Shown here one piece after another: positions 1 to 7,790 of a DNA stretch of 20,857 nucleotides. How positions within the stretch are numbered: position 1 is the stretch's first letter; each line of letters begins with the position of its first letter. The stretch comes from Terfezia claveryi (lineage: Eukaryota; Ascomycota; Pezizomycetes; Pezizales; Pezizaceae), in NCBI GenBank assembly GCA_015179025.1, contig WHUX01000526.1:1-20857 (forward strand). Reading direction: 5' to 3'. The position numbers and the translations under genes are program-made. The notes under the pieces are model-generated. The model was not told the origin of the DNA, ran no database searches, and saw nothing but the letters and a program-made list of their open reading frames with translations.

Positions 1-330
1 ATATATGCACGCGAATGCATGAATTCCTACGAAACATATCATAAAGCATGAACTCCGCACATATCTCAATACCACGAGTACCATTTCCCAATATGACTAT
101 TACCAGGCCAGGCATTGAATAGTACGGCACCCGCGGGCGAAAGGGGGCTGAGCGCTATTGGTCACTGTCATGCCACTTCTCTTGTTATCCCTTATCTCGT
201 TGTCTTAGGAAAGTCTAAATTGTCAGCCTTAGCAGTCGGCCTTGGCAACTATGGTTTTCCTGTAAATATACCTCCCTTCCCCACGCATTTTCCCTTCGCT
301 CTATATCCCAGCACATTACGGCGAGCATTT

Positions 331-498
331 GAGTGGAGTATTGGAGCGAGTAACAGAGCAAGCAATAGAGCGAGCAATAGAGCGAGTATTAGAGCGACTA
401 TTAGAGCGAGTATTAGAGCGAGTATTAGAGTGACTATTGGAGCGAGTATTAGAGCGACTATTGAAGCGAGTATTAGAGCGAGTGTTAGAGCGATTGAG
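331..498. repeat. 12-bp minisatellite, about 14 units
   Basis: About fourteen consecutive 12-bp units resemble AGAGCGAGTATT, with variants such as AGAGCGACTATT and AGAGCGAGCAAT. Because the period is a multiple of three, one forward frame stays open and reads as a degenerate Ala-Ser-Ile-Arg repeat. Differences between units are substitutions only; length is conserved throughout. It could be a plain minisatellite or the repeat region of an unrecognised gene. Confidence 0.9.
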
Positions 499-764
499 GC
501 AGCGAGTGCATGTTCAATATATATATTTATTACGTAATGCTTCTGTGTATATAATTATTAGCGAATACAATGGATATTTCCGCTGCATGCATATTCAATG
601 GCTACAATAGTGGCTACGCACCTGGCTGGTATTACAGCGTCGTATATACAAGCGGGTGCATTGTAACTATATCGTTGACAATATGATGATGCCAAGGGAA
701 GGAACTCTAATATCTAGAGATTGAAATATGCCAACCAGTGTCCGGACAGCTTTGGTTGCCCCAA

Positions 765-865
765 TAGTGTCCAGATTGTATTACAACTCAGCCGGGCGTC
801 CTGATTGTGTTGCAACTCAGCCGGGCGTCCTGATTATGTTGCAACTCAGCCAGCGTCCAGATGCA
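765..865. repeat. 29-bp tandem repeat, about 3.5 units
   Basis: Units are marked by CAGCC at 789, 818 and 847, exactly 29 bp apart. Two copies (794-822 and 823-851) differ at one position, the first copy is more diverged, and a partial copy follows. A 9-bp repeat (two ACAGGACGC-like units) comes next at about 863-884. The array is close to the truncated left end of element G1 and may come from its lost 5' region, but nothing proves that. Confidence 0.8.
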
Positions 866-947
866 CAGGACGCACAGGACGCACACGCGCGAGCTCTTGC
901 GTCCAGACGCTGGGTGGTGCATCCGGACGCCACTTTTTTCTTGCTGA

Positions 948-2750
948 TGCTCTTTCATTCAAGACACCAAGACCTCCAGACAGCGTTGTGATTTCTGTAA
1001 GTTTTCAGGACATAATGCTTCCACATGCAAGGAGAAGAAACCCACCATCAATGACTTCAACACAAGGATCGAACCGACACTCAACAAGCTCATTGAAGAG
1101 AAACACCTCAGCGATGGATGGGAAGATGACAAGGACTATTTCATCATACAGTGGCTTGACCAAGGTAGACGTATGAAAGCTGCATATCAATCATGTATGA
1201 GAGTATGTCCTATCTGGAAGAACTACTATGATACCTATGTGAACCATAAGGATAATAGAAGAAGAGACAGATTTTTGTATGTCAAGAACCGACAAGGACA
1301 ATGGAGACTAGTCTTGCCCTCTACCTTTAACATCGAAGGTAAGAACTATCTCGAATTGGTTATTAAAGACGCATATGAAGCAACCGCTCATGGCGGCATT
1401 GAAAAAACGATGAAATATCTTACTGACCGATATGATTACTAGTCCTTTGCAGAACCAACTAAGGACTATATCAGAAGTTGTGATACTTGTCAACGGACAA
1501 AGTATTCCAACAAGGCGCCACTTGGACTCGTAACCCATTACATGTACCAAGCAGGCCATGGACTGACATATCGATGGATTTTCTTAAGTAGCACCTGTGT
1601 TTACTAAGTGTTCAATTTTGTACCCGAATATTCCTGTTGAAGAAGATTATGTAGTTTGTATTCACGACTTTGGACGATTGTCGATAGACAATCAGGATTC
1701 AAGTTTCTTATTCCTGTCTCAGATAATTTCACAGCAGAACAATGTACTGCTACCTTTGATACTCATGTAGTCCCGACTATGGGATACCCTTTCTGTATTG
1801 TTTTTGACCGCGACACTCTTTTTATGTCAACGCACTTTCAAGATTGGGCTAGGAATAAAGGAATCAAGTTGGAACCGTCCACCGCATATCATCCACGTGC
1901 AGACGGACAATCGGAAATTGTGAACAAAGAAATTCTACAAGTAGCAAGAGCCTGTAAAATCGAAGGATTTGATTGGCTACAGAAACTACCAGAGATACAG
2001 TTGAAACTCAACTCTAGGTATAATGCCGCTAGACAGAATAGTCCCTTTTCCACACTATTTGGATTTAATGCACATCTTGGCGTATCGATACTTCCATACC
2101 CCATTAATGCATATGTACCGCAAATGAACGTCATGAGGTAACGTCTAAAAACCTATATGATCCAAGAAGACTCAAGCATCTCAAGCGAACAAACGACTAC
2201 CCAATACAGCCAAATTTCAGTCGGACAACAAGTTATGCTTTCCTCAGAAAACATCAACCTATCGAACGTCTCACCCAAACTCAAACCAAAATGGCTAGGC
2301 CCATTTCCCATTATTTCTAGTAATCGGAAACGCAATAACTATAGCCTAGACCTATCCAGTCAACCTGACCTCCACCTCATATATAATACTTTTCATATTA
2401 GCAAACTCAAACCCTACTATAAAAATGATCCTACCCAGTTCCCTCACAGACAATCTCAGGAACCAGGACCAATTCAAGAAGATCGTTATGAAGTTGAAAA
2501 GGTATTAGAATTCAGAACAGCTCCTCGAACTGGAGAAAGACAATATAAGGTCAGATGGCTAGGATACTCTCCTAAATATGATTCCTGGGTAAACGCCAAG
2601 GATATCACCACCGAAATTCTTCAAGACTTCTGGACGACCGGAAGCATAGAAGATACATTCAAGAGACGTCGAAGGACTAAAGGAAAACAAGGACATGAAC
2701 CAGAGATGAGACCCGAGCTCTCATCCAACAAGAACGAGATAGAATCATGA
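948..2750 (+). pseudogene. G1: Ty3/gypsy Gag zinc knuckle fused to integrase and chromodomain (decayed pol)
   Basis: This is the broken coding region of a chromoviral Ty3/gypsy retrotransposon. A frame open from 948 to 1442 begins with a CX2CX4HX4C zinc knuckle (from 987) and runs without a break into the integrase N-terminal zinc-binding region (AHGGIEKT; CDTCQRTK follows after a TAG at 1440). The first His of the HHCC site appears replaced by Tyr (AYEATAH). Catalytic integrase Asp is at 1577-1579 (MDFL), the second Asp at 1806-1808 (DRD) and Glu at 1914-1916 (DGQSE), giving D-X35-E. The frames shift several times between 1442 and 1656. From 1656 to 2750 one frame is interrupted only by a TAA at 2139. 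A chromodomain lies at about 2484-2640 (RYEVEKVL, YKVRWLGY, DSWV), which in this family targets integration to modified histones. Protease, RT and RNase H are absent. Inactive. Confidence 0.88.
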
Positions 2751-2851
2751 GTCAAGGAAACACTAAGGATATTCATGTTAATGCTAATGTATTAACAATG
2801 CATCAAATCTTAGGACGTATGGAAACCAATATGGCAGAGCGAAAGAAGTAA
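2747..2851 (+). CDS. Small 34-residue ORF overlapping the G1 pol stop (ATGA)
   Basis: An ATG at 2747 overlaps the pol TGA as ATGA, the arrangement seen where ribosomes terminate and re-initiate. The frame runs 34 codons to TAA at 2849-2851 and encodes a polar peptide beginning MSQGNTKDIHVN with a basic end (AERKK). It sits between pol and the polypurine tract, where some retroelements carry an extra short gene. I recognise no family. It may equally be chance, because a 34-codon frame is unremarkable, and pol itself is dead here. Confidence 0.25.
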   Translation: MSQGNTKDIHVNANVLTMHQILGRMETNMAERKK

Positions 2852-2870
2852 GGATAGGAAATCCTTCTAT

Positions 2871-2879
2871 GTGGGGAAG
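2871..2879 (+). other. G1 polypurine tract
   Basis: GTGGGGAAG lies immediately before TGTAATGG, the presumed first bases of the 3' LTR. This is the expected place and composition for the RNase H-resistant primer of plus-strand DNA synthesis, and it supports both the LTR boundary and the + orientation of the element. Confidence 0.7.
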
Positions 2880-3035
2880 TGTAATGGAGAACGTTAGTTC
2901 ATTGCTTATATAATTGATTATATACTTTTGTATTTCCTATATTACTACTATGTTATGTAACTAAGCCTCTCGGTTGAAGGACTAGCCTTCTACCACCTCC
3001 TATTGCTTTATAAGCGTCCATAGCACGCGGAATTT

Positions 3036-3055
3036 GCCATGGGAAGTTCCATGGC
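3036..3055. repeat. Inverted repeat in G1 LTR
   Basis: GCCATGG and CCATGGC form a perfect 7-bp stem around GAAGTT. It lies upstream of the 41-bp repeats in the presumed U3 region and may be a protein-binding palindrome pair. Confidence 0.5.
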
Positions 3056-3080
3056 ACTTGCCATATGAAGACACCCTCAT

Positions 3081-3178
3081 TATGGCCGCGTGATCTCTGT
3101 TTAAGGCGTGTGACTCATTACTATGGCCACATGACCATCGTTTAAGGCGTGTGACTCATTACTATGGCCACATGACCC
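3081..3178. repeat. 41-bp tandem repeat within G1 LTR
   Basis: TATGGCC recurs at 3081, 3122 and 3163, exactly 41 bp apart, giving two full units and a partial third. Each contains TTTAAGGCGTGTGACTCAT. It lies 75-175 bp upstream of the TATA box, the usual place for duplicated enhancer elements in retroelement U3 regions; the enhancer role is inferred. Confidence 0.85.
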
Positions 3179-3254
3179 TTTTGTACAGCGCACCACCTTC
3201 TGGTGTGCCACCCTTTATTGTATTTATTTCCTTAGTCATCAGATCTCAGAGGAG

Positions 3255-3262
3255 TATAAATA
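3255..3262 (+). promoter_or_regulatory. TATA box of G1 LTR
   Basis: TATAAATA in the LTR, in the element's transcription direction and about 290 bp before the LTR end. It would place the start of transcription (the U3/R border) near 3285-3295. Confidence 0.6.
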
Positions 3263-3408
3263 GGCTGCTGATTCCCTCTGGAATCCACAGAAAGAAAGAA
3301 GCAACCAAGCAAGCACTCAGAGCAAGCAAGCCTATATTCCAATCAGATCAAGATCATATAGCTTAGATAGCACAAATTATATAAGATAGATTACACCAGT
3401 TAATTACT

Positions 3409-3467
3409 GTTCCCTTTGGGAACGTCCCACATAGTAATCTCCCTACCCTTCTGAGGTCTTACCTCAG
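3409..3467 (+). other. Two small hairpins in the G1 LTR R/U5 region
   Basis: GTTCCC/GGGAAC around TTT (3409-3423) and CTGAGGT/ACCTCAG around CTT (3451-3467) are two perfect short stems in the part of the LTR that would be transcribed as R/U5. They may shape the leader RNA or the 3' end; no function is shown. Confidence 0.45.
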
Positions 3468-3554
3468 CAGAACCGAAATATACAAACGTCCGTGCCTATG
3501 GATATAATTGTATAAACGGTACCGAATGAATACTGTCTAGTACCATTTATTACA

Positions 3555-4043
3555 TTTGGACTTAACGACTGTCAATCAGTTCTCACTCCATCGATTCCAA
3601 AGCACAACTGGTTAAGGCTGATGGTTCAGAACCTCCTTATGAACGTACCTTATATCAACAAATGATTGGTTCTCTCATGTATCTTGTTACTTGTACACGT
3701 CCTGATCTTGCTTTCTCTGTTTTTTTTCTCTCATGCTTCTCTTCTCATCTTCTTAATTGTCATCATACAGCTGTTAAAAGGGTTTTTTATTATCTTATTG
3801 GAACTCATAATCTCTCTCTTTCATATCAACATTCTCCTTCTTCATCTCCTCTATTGCTTGTTGGTTATTCTGATGCTGATTATGCTGCTTGTCATGATAC
3901 TCATCGGTCTGTTACTGGTTATGTCTTTCTCCTTAACGGTTGTGCTATATCTTGGTTGTCAAAGAAGCAGAACTCTGTCTCTACCTCTACAACTGAATCT
4001 GAATATATGGCACTCTCAACAACTACTCGTCAGGCATTCTGGT
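3555..4043 (+). pseudogene. Ty1/copia Pol fragment: end of RT and RNase H
   Basis: This is a relic of a Ty1/copia retrotransposon. It opens with FGLNDCQSVLTP, the copia motif at the end of the RT domain, then after a frameshift near 3600 gives a clean frame with YQQMIGSLMYL and TRPDLAF, the connection typical of copia. RNase H follows with catalytic Asp in YSDADYA and Glu in TTESEYMALS. The frame reaches 4043, where the LTR of G2 interrupts it in AFWL. The left edge is the end of the G1 LTR. Both flanking elements therefore inserted into, or were joined to, this older copia element. Third codon positions are strongly T-rich, unlike the other Pol genes here. Not functional: no protease, integrase or most of RT. 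Confidence 0.88.
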
Positions 4044-4335
4044 TGTCACGGGGGCCCTATTGACAGATAGCGCTCTTGCAACTATTAGGATGGCCGTAAT
4101 TTGCTGCCGCAACGATATTATTCCGCAACACAGAATATCAATCCTATAGCAGTAAAGTTCAATCTAACTATAGTCCCTCACGACGGATCTTATTTCGCAA
4201 CACAAAATAAATCCTATGTCGCTTAAACATAAAGTTAACTCAAGACTTAGAACTTTGTAGGCTTCGTGTACCCAAGGTGCTCTTGCTTTCGAATATCGCT
4301 GGTGGTAGAATGAATTCAACCGGAACTACTTGCAC

Positions 4336-4343
4336 TATTTATA
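4336..4343 (-). promoter_or_regulatory. TATA box of G2 LTR A
   Basis: TATAAATA on the minus strand, preserved in all four G2 LTRs. Transcription should start roughly 25-35 bases further left, near 4305-4312, leaving about 265 bp of R/U5. From this 3' LTR any transcript would read out leftward into the copia and G1 relics. Confidence 0.65.
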
Positions 4344-5053
4344 TCCTGCGGTGTTCGTAGATATTCTTATAATAAAAATATTTTATAAAAGCGGGCCTAC
4401 CTGTCACCTTGAATTTCTTCCTAAGTGTTATGCCATCCACACCTTTGTTAATGCAGTTGCTATCTGCACTCGTTGTCACAGGTTACTAACCCGAACGTAG
4501 AGAATATTCCCATGTCTGCATGTTATACGTACTTCCTTATAGCTCACTTATCTATTAAAGAATTCTTATCCGAGACAACTAAATTCAATCCAGATACGTT
4601 ACCAATCCCCGATACTATCGAATTACTACCGACAATATCGAAGGCATCTAATTATGTTTCCAGCAATATTCACTTAATAGTGTCTAGTGTCCATTGAAAA
4701 TAATTTTCAACTGCATATAACTCTATGAATAGAGAACCGTGGGTCACAAGTAGATTACCATTGGAAAGGTATCAATGCATAGAAGATTATAGAATCTTAG
4801 TTTATCGCGATACTGAAATTATTCATGGAGTTATTACCAATAATAAGTAAACCTCCTTGTGGACCTATATGACCATATTAAAAGTCTTATATCTCCATGA
4901 GTTTAACTCCGATCATAAAAAGGATTGCAGAAATGGAATCAGGACGAAGAGTAGGCCTAGATAAAACCTTGAAACATTAAATTCGGAGAACTTTATGTTT
5001 TGGCCCTACCTTTGGCCTCTGTCCTAGGCACACTCCCTTATAGTGTCACCGGA

Positions 5054-5074
5054 CGCACTTTGGTCTAAAGTGCG
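5054..5074. repeat. Inverted repeat in G2 LTR U3
   Basis: CGCACTTT and AAAGTGCG form a perfect 8-bp stem around GGTCT. It is kept in the LTR starting at 11786, and with one change each in the LTRs starting at 13268 and 17371. It lies in U3, upstream of the TATA box, and could be a paired regulator-binding site. Confidence 0.6.
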
Positions 5075-5125
5075 CCCTCGGTCCTTCATTTTTTTAGTTA
5101 TTTTTACCGAATTATTTTCCTGCAG

Positions 5126-5173
5126 TTCAGGGTAATAATTCAATATTCAGGGTAAGCCAAGACTTCAGGGTAA
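5126..5173. repeat. Three TTCAGGGTAA direct repeats in G2 LTR U3
   Basis: Ten-base copies start at 5126, 5146 and 5164, so the spacing is 20 and 18 bp, about two helical turns. The set recurs in the other G2 LTRs, slightly altered in the one starting at 13268. The position in U3 suggests repeated binding sites for one transcription factor; this is inferred. Confidence 0.7.
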
Positions 5174-5498
5174 CAGCTAATATAGCTAGCATATATATGC
5201 ATATAGTCAGCATATTAATCTGAGTATAACTATTGAACTGTTAATCGGATTCTTATGAAACTTAAACCGTAGCTCCCTCAAGGGTCTATGGACGTTCCAT
5301 AAGGGTCTTAACCATCTAGGATGATTATAAACCACTCCGAGGTTCATACCCGTTTCATATACTTAACTCTTATAGATAAGTATTAGAAACGTTTGCACCA
5401 CACTGCTAAGAGTGTACCTAGAGTTCATATAGATTCTAGGGTCGTTCTATAAGGGCCCAAGTACCTTTGGTAGGGCTGGATGTCACCCCGTGACAGTG

Positions 5499-5508
5499 CC
5501 TCCCCCTT
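5499..5508 (-). other. G2 polypurine tract, copy 1
   Basis: On the minus strand AAGGGGGAGG runs to within three bases (CAC) of the LTR. This is the expected plus-strand primer site next to a 3' LTR and fixes the orientation of the element. Identical in copy 2. Confidence 0.75.
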
Positions 5509-5510
5509 AA

Positions 5511-5530
5511 GGTTCTTGTCCGCAAGAACC
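5511..5530. other. Hairpin beside the G2 polypurine tract, copy 1
   Basis: GGTTCTTG and CAAGAACC make a perfect 8-bp stem with a TCCG loop, just upstream of the polypurine tract in the element's direction. It is unchanged in copy 2 (18836-18855). It could position RNase H or mark the end of the coding region. Confidence 0.6.
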
Positions 5531-5742
5531 TAATTGATCATGCAATCAGAATCATTATTGCTACTAACAACAATGGATGGGGCTTGAGGACCAGTCCTCA
5601 TATACAACAGCCAAAACATAGCTGCGTACGTCTCTTTGCACCCCTGGGACAATATGGCATAAGAAATACAGGTAAAACAAAAACGTAAAGATAATTCAAA
5701 AAACCTAATGCCTAATAATAGGAAAAAAAGAAAAATCCTCAC
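5530..5742 (-). CDS. Small hydrophobic ORF after G2 pol, copy 1
   Basis: About 70 codons open between the end of pol and the 3' LTR, in a different frame from pol and overlapping its stop. The N-terminal part is strongly hydrophobic ([17 protein letters not shown]) like a membrane anchor or signal, followed by a polar tail. Here the frame begins only at a GTG; the ATG used in copy 2 is frameshifted by one base. The protein matches that of copy 2 (18855-19076) apart from the start and two substitutions, both of which change the amino acid, so selection is not evident. Unknown family; it may be an accessory gene or only 3' UTR. Confidence 0.25.
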   Translation of the reverse strand: MRIFLFFLLLGIRFFELSLRFCFTCISYAILSQGCKETYAAMFWLLYMRTGPQAPSIVVSSNNDSDCMIN

Positions 5743-7180
5743 AAGATAACATCAGGGTCCCGAGGCTTACGAGGATTATCCAGATGGAATTTTCGAATTA
5801 AATCGGCTGCTCCATCCTTCAGGTTCTCATATGGTTCCCATGTGTCGTCATCAGGACCGTAACCCTTCCAAGAGACTAAATACATAACCCGTCCCTTCCT
5901 GAGCTCACTCGTCCTAACTTTTCCACCTGGTATTCCGATTCTTCGAGGTCGACTGGAGGGGGTGTTGGTGAGCGTCTGCCGGCAATCGTATTAAGGTGGT
6001 AGGGTTCCAACAAACTAATATGAAAAACTGGGTGAGTTTTGCCTGTACTTGGGGAAGCTCTAACTCATAGGCATAAGTGCCAATAAGCCGTTTAATTCTA
6101 AACTTCCCTCGTAACTTGTAGTCAAGCTTCTTGGTCGGACGCCTTGTTTTGATGTTCTTTGCGTTGACCATAACCCAATCTCCCACTTTGAATGTTGGTT
6201 CCTTCTCTGCTACCTTGAGATTGTAGTATTTGGACATCCGGTCCTGCGCTGCCTTCATGTTCTCCCTCATAGCCTCTCTCATTGCGTCCAAGGTTTCGAC
6301 TGTCTTGACTGCCTCAGGGTTGTTTGATTCAGTTGAGGCTTCGGTTGGGTTCTGGAAATTATTTTCTGGGTGTTGAGCGTATGCGGCAAGAATGGTGTGA
6401 GTTTGGTACTAGAATGGACAGTGTTATTATAACAGAACTCGGCAAATGGTAATAACTCGACCCAGTCATCCTGATCCCAACAGCAATACGTCCGTAGATA
6501 ATGCTCAAGGGTCTGGTTGACTCGTTCAGTTTGACCATCGTCTGGGGGTGATATGCCGAGGACTTATCCAACTCAACTCCTAATAACCGCATTACCTCCA
6601 TCCAAAACGAACTTGTAAACACCGAATCCCGATCCGAAACAACCCTCTTTGGTAATCCATGCAGCCTCCAAACCTCCTTGACAAATATCCCAGCCAACTC
6701 TTTTGCCTTCCGGTTCTTTAAGGGAATGAAATGTGACATCTTAGTAAACCTATCAACAATAACCCAGATCTGATTATACCCTTTGACTGGTGGTAAATCA
6801 GTGATGAAATCCATCGAAATGTGTTCCCACGGCCTATAGGGGATTGGAAGAGGTACGAGCTTGCCATATTTCTTGTGTCTTGCTGTCTTGTTTCTTTGGC
6901 AAGCATCACATGTGCGAACGTAGTTTCGTACCCAGTCTTCCATATTAGGCCAGTAGTAATTTCGTTTCATGAGCTCGAGGGTTTTGTCACGTCCGAAATG
7001 ACCTGCAACTTTAGCATCGTGCACTGGAAAGCCACTTTCAACTTAAGGGAGTTGTTGTCAGGTATATATAGGCGACGTTCATAGGTTACCATGTCATCTT
7101 CTAAACCGTAATGATCGAGTCCAGGATACTCCTTGCCAAACTTCAACGCGTTCCGAATCCCTAACCACTTGTCATCCTTG
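5739..7180 (-). pseudogene. G2 integrase and chromodomain, copy 1
   Basis: C-terminal part of Pol, read leftwards. The HHCC zinc-binding region (HDAKVAGH ... CDACQRNK, about 6895-7022) precedes the catalytic core, with Asp in MDFITDLP (about 6803-6814) and in SDRDSVF (about 6630). A frameshift next to the third acidic residue (near 6538) diverts the frame; the Glu (DGQTE context) is in another frame. A module with LRGKFRIKRLIG, like the family's GPY/F region, lies near 6085-6130. After a further frameshift near 5920 the chromodomain ([17 protein letters not shown]) runs to the stop at 5739-5741. Integrase inserts the cDNA and the chromodomain steers it to methylated histone H3. Copy 2 repeats the region with different frameshifts. 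Confidence 0.9.
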
Positions 7181-7790
7181 AGGCCAGCCTCTGGATCTCT
7201 TTGACCAACTTGATTCTTCTGTTTGTGAGGCCTTCACTGCCATAATGCGGCGCGTTACTAGACTCTCCTCACTTGTTCCTAGTTGGAATTGACCAGGCTT
7301 GAACATCCGAATCGTGTGGTCCTGCTTCTCTCCCCCTCCTTCGAGGTCAGGATCAACCTGACGAGAAAGCGCATCTGCTTTGCCATTTTTATCACCTGGG
7401 CGGTAGATGATTCTAAAATTAAACTGGCTTAGTATTTCCGCCCATCTGGCCTGCCTTCGATTGAGTATCTTAGTGGAATTAAAGTACTCAAGGTTCTTGT
7501 GATCCGTATACACAATTATCTCCTCCGGGGCACCCATGAGAAAATGTCTCCATTCCTGGAAACAATTGACAATTACGACCATCTCTTTGTCATGGACATC
7601 GTAATTAAGTTCTGCTGGGATAAAGCGTTTCGAATAGTATGCTACTGGGTGCCAACGACCATCTGGTTCTTTTTGGGATAGAATACCAGCTTTGCTAGAT
7701 CAGACGCATCTGTCTCGATCATTTTTGGTCGTTCTGGGTGATAATGGCATAGTATTGGAGCGGTGTGAACCTATATTTTAACTCATCGAA
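7172..7790 (-). pseudogene. G2 RNase H, copy 1
   Basis: RNase H follows RT and degrades the RNA strand during reverse transcription. Visible are TDASDLAKAG (7699-7713 encodes TDASD, the first catalytic Asp), HDKEM with the catalytic Glu (about 7585), YTDHKNLEY with another Asp (about 7500) and the closing ADALSR (about 7360-7380) that marks the RNase H/integrase tether in Ty3/gypsy elements. The frame is broken near 7775 and again near 7590-7680, each apparently by one base. The tether (7172-7350) is charged and unremarkable. Confidence 0.88.

Larger units (their letters stand above)
1..947. other. Non-coding, repeat-bearing flank left of element G1
   Basis: No coding region was recognised here. 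The stretch holds two tandem repeats (331-498 and 765-865, listed separately). Around 725-745 and 900-935 it has GTCC/GGAC-rich sequence with CCGGAC motifs. A 140-codon open frame spans 115-537, but its C-terminal half is only the translation of the 12-bp minisatellite and its N-terminal half resembles nothing I know, so I do not call it a gene. No LTR boundary or primer-binding site for the G1 element to the right was found, so the 5' part of G1 is probably deleted or outside the window. Confidence 0.5.
2880..3554 (+). repeat. G1 3' LTR (about 675 bp)
   Basis: The left end TGTAATGG follows a polypurine tract. The right end TTATTACA gives imperfect terminal inverted repeats (TGTAAT/ATTACA-like, ending TG...CA). 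A TATAAATA box lies at 3255-3262 in the element's direction. Inside are a 41-bp tandem repeat (3081-3178) in the presumed U3 and two small hairpins (3409-3423 and 3451-3467) in the presumed R/U5. Directly at 3555 a copia Pol reading frame begins, an independent sign that the LTR ends there. The matching 5' LTR is not in the window, so the ends cannot be confirmed by comparison. Confidence 0.72.
4044..5495 (-). repeat. G2 LTR A (3' LTR of copy 1)
   Basis: Begins TGTCACGGGG and ends CCCCGTGACA, a perfect 10-bp terminal inverted repeat. It is the leftmost of four nearly identical copies (also at 11786, 13268 and 17371). It abuts the polypurine tract at 5496, so it is the 3' LTR of an element on the minus strand. 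It holds a TATA box (4336-4343), a hairpin sequence (5054-5074) and three TTCAGGGTAA repeats (5126-5173). The left end cuts the copia RNase H frame. Short open frames inside it are not conserved genes. Confidence 0.95.

Noticed and set aside
331..498. Possible CRISPR array
   Set aside because: The 12-bp units are contiguous without spacers, and the context is eukaryotic.
3666..4070. A 134-codon open frame with many Leu and Ile that looks like a membrane protein
   Set aside because: It is the other frame of the T-rich copia RNase H gene, whose own frame carries the conserved catalytic motifs, and it runs into LTR A.
4473..4697. Open frame in LTR A, with a partial counterpart in LTR B (12152-12424)
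   Set aside because: It lies in LTR sequence, is read against the element's direction, and the frame differs among the four LTRs.
5126..5173. Interstitial telomere repeat
   Set aside because: The unit TTCAGGGTAA is not TTAGGG, the copies are spaced rather than contiguous, and they recur at the same place in every G2 LTR.
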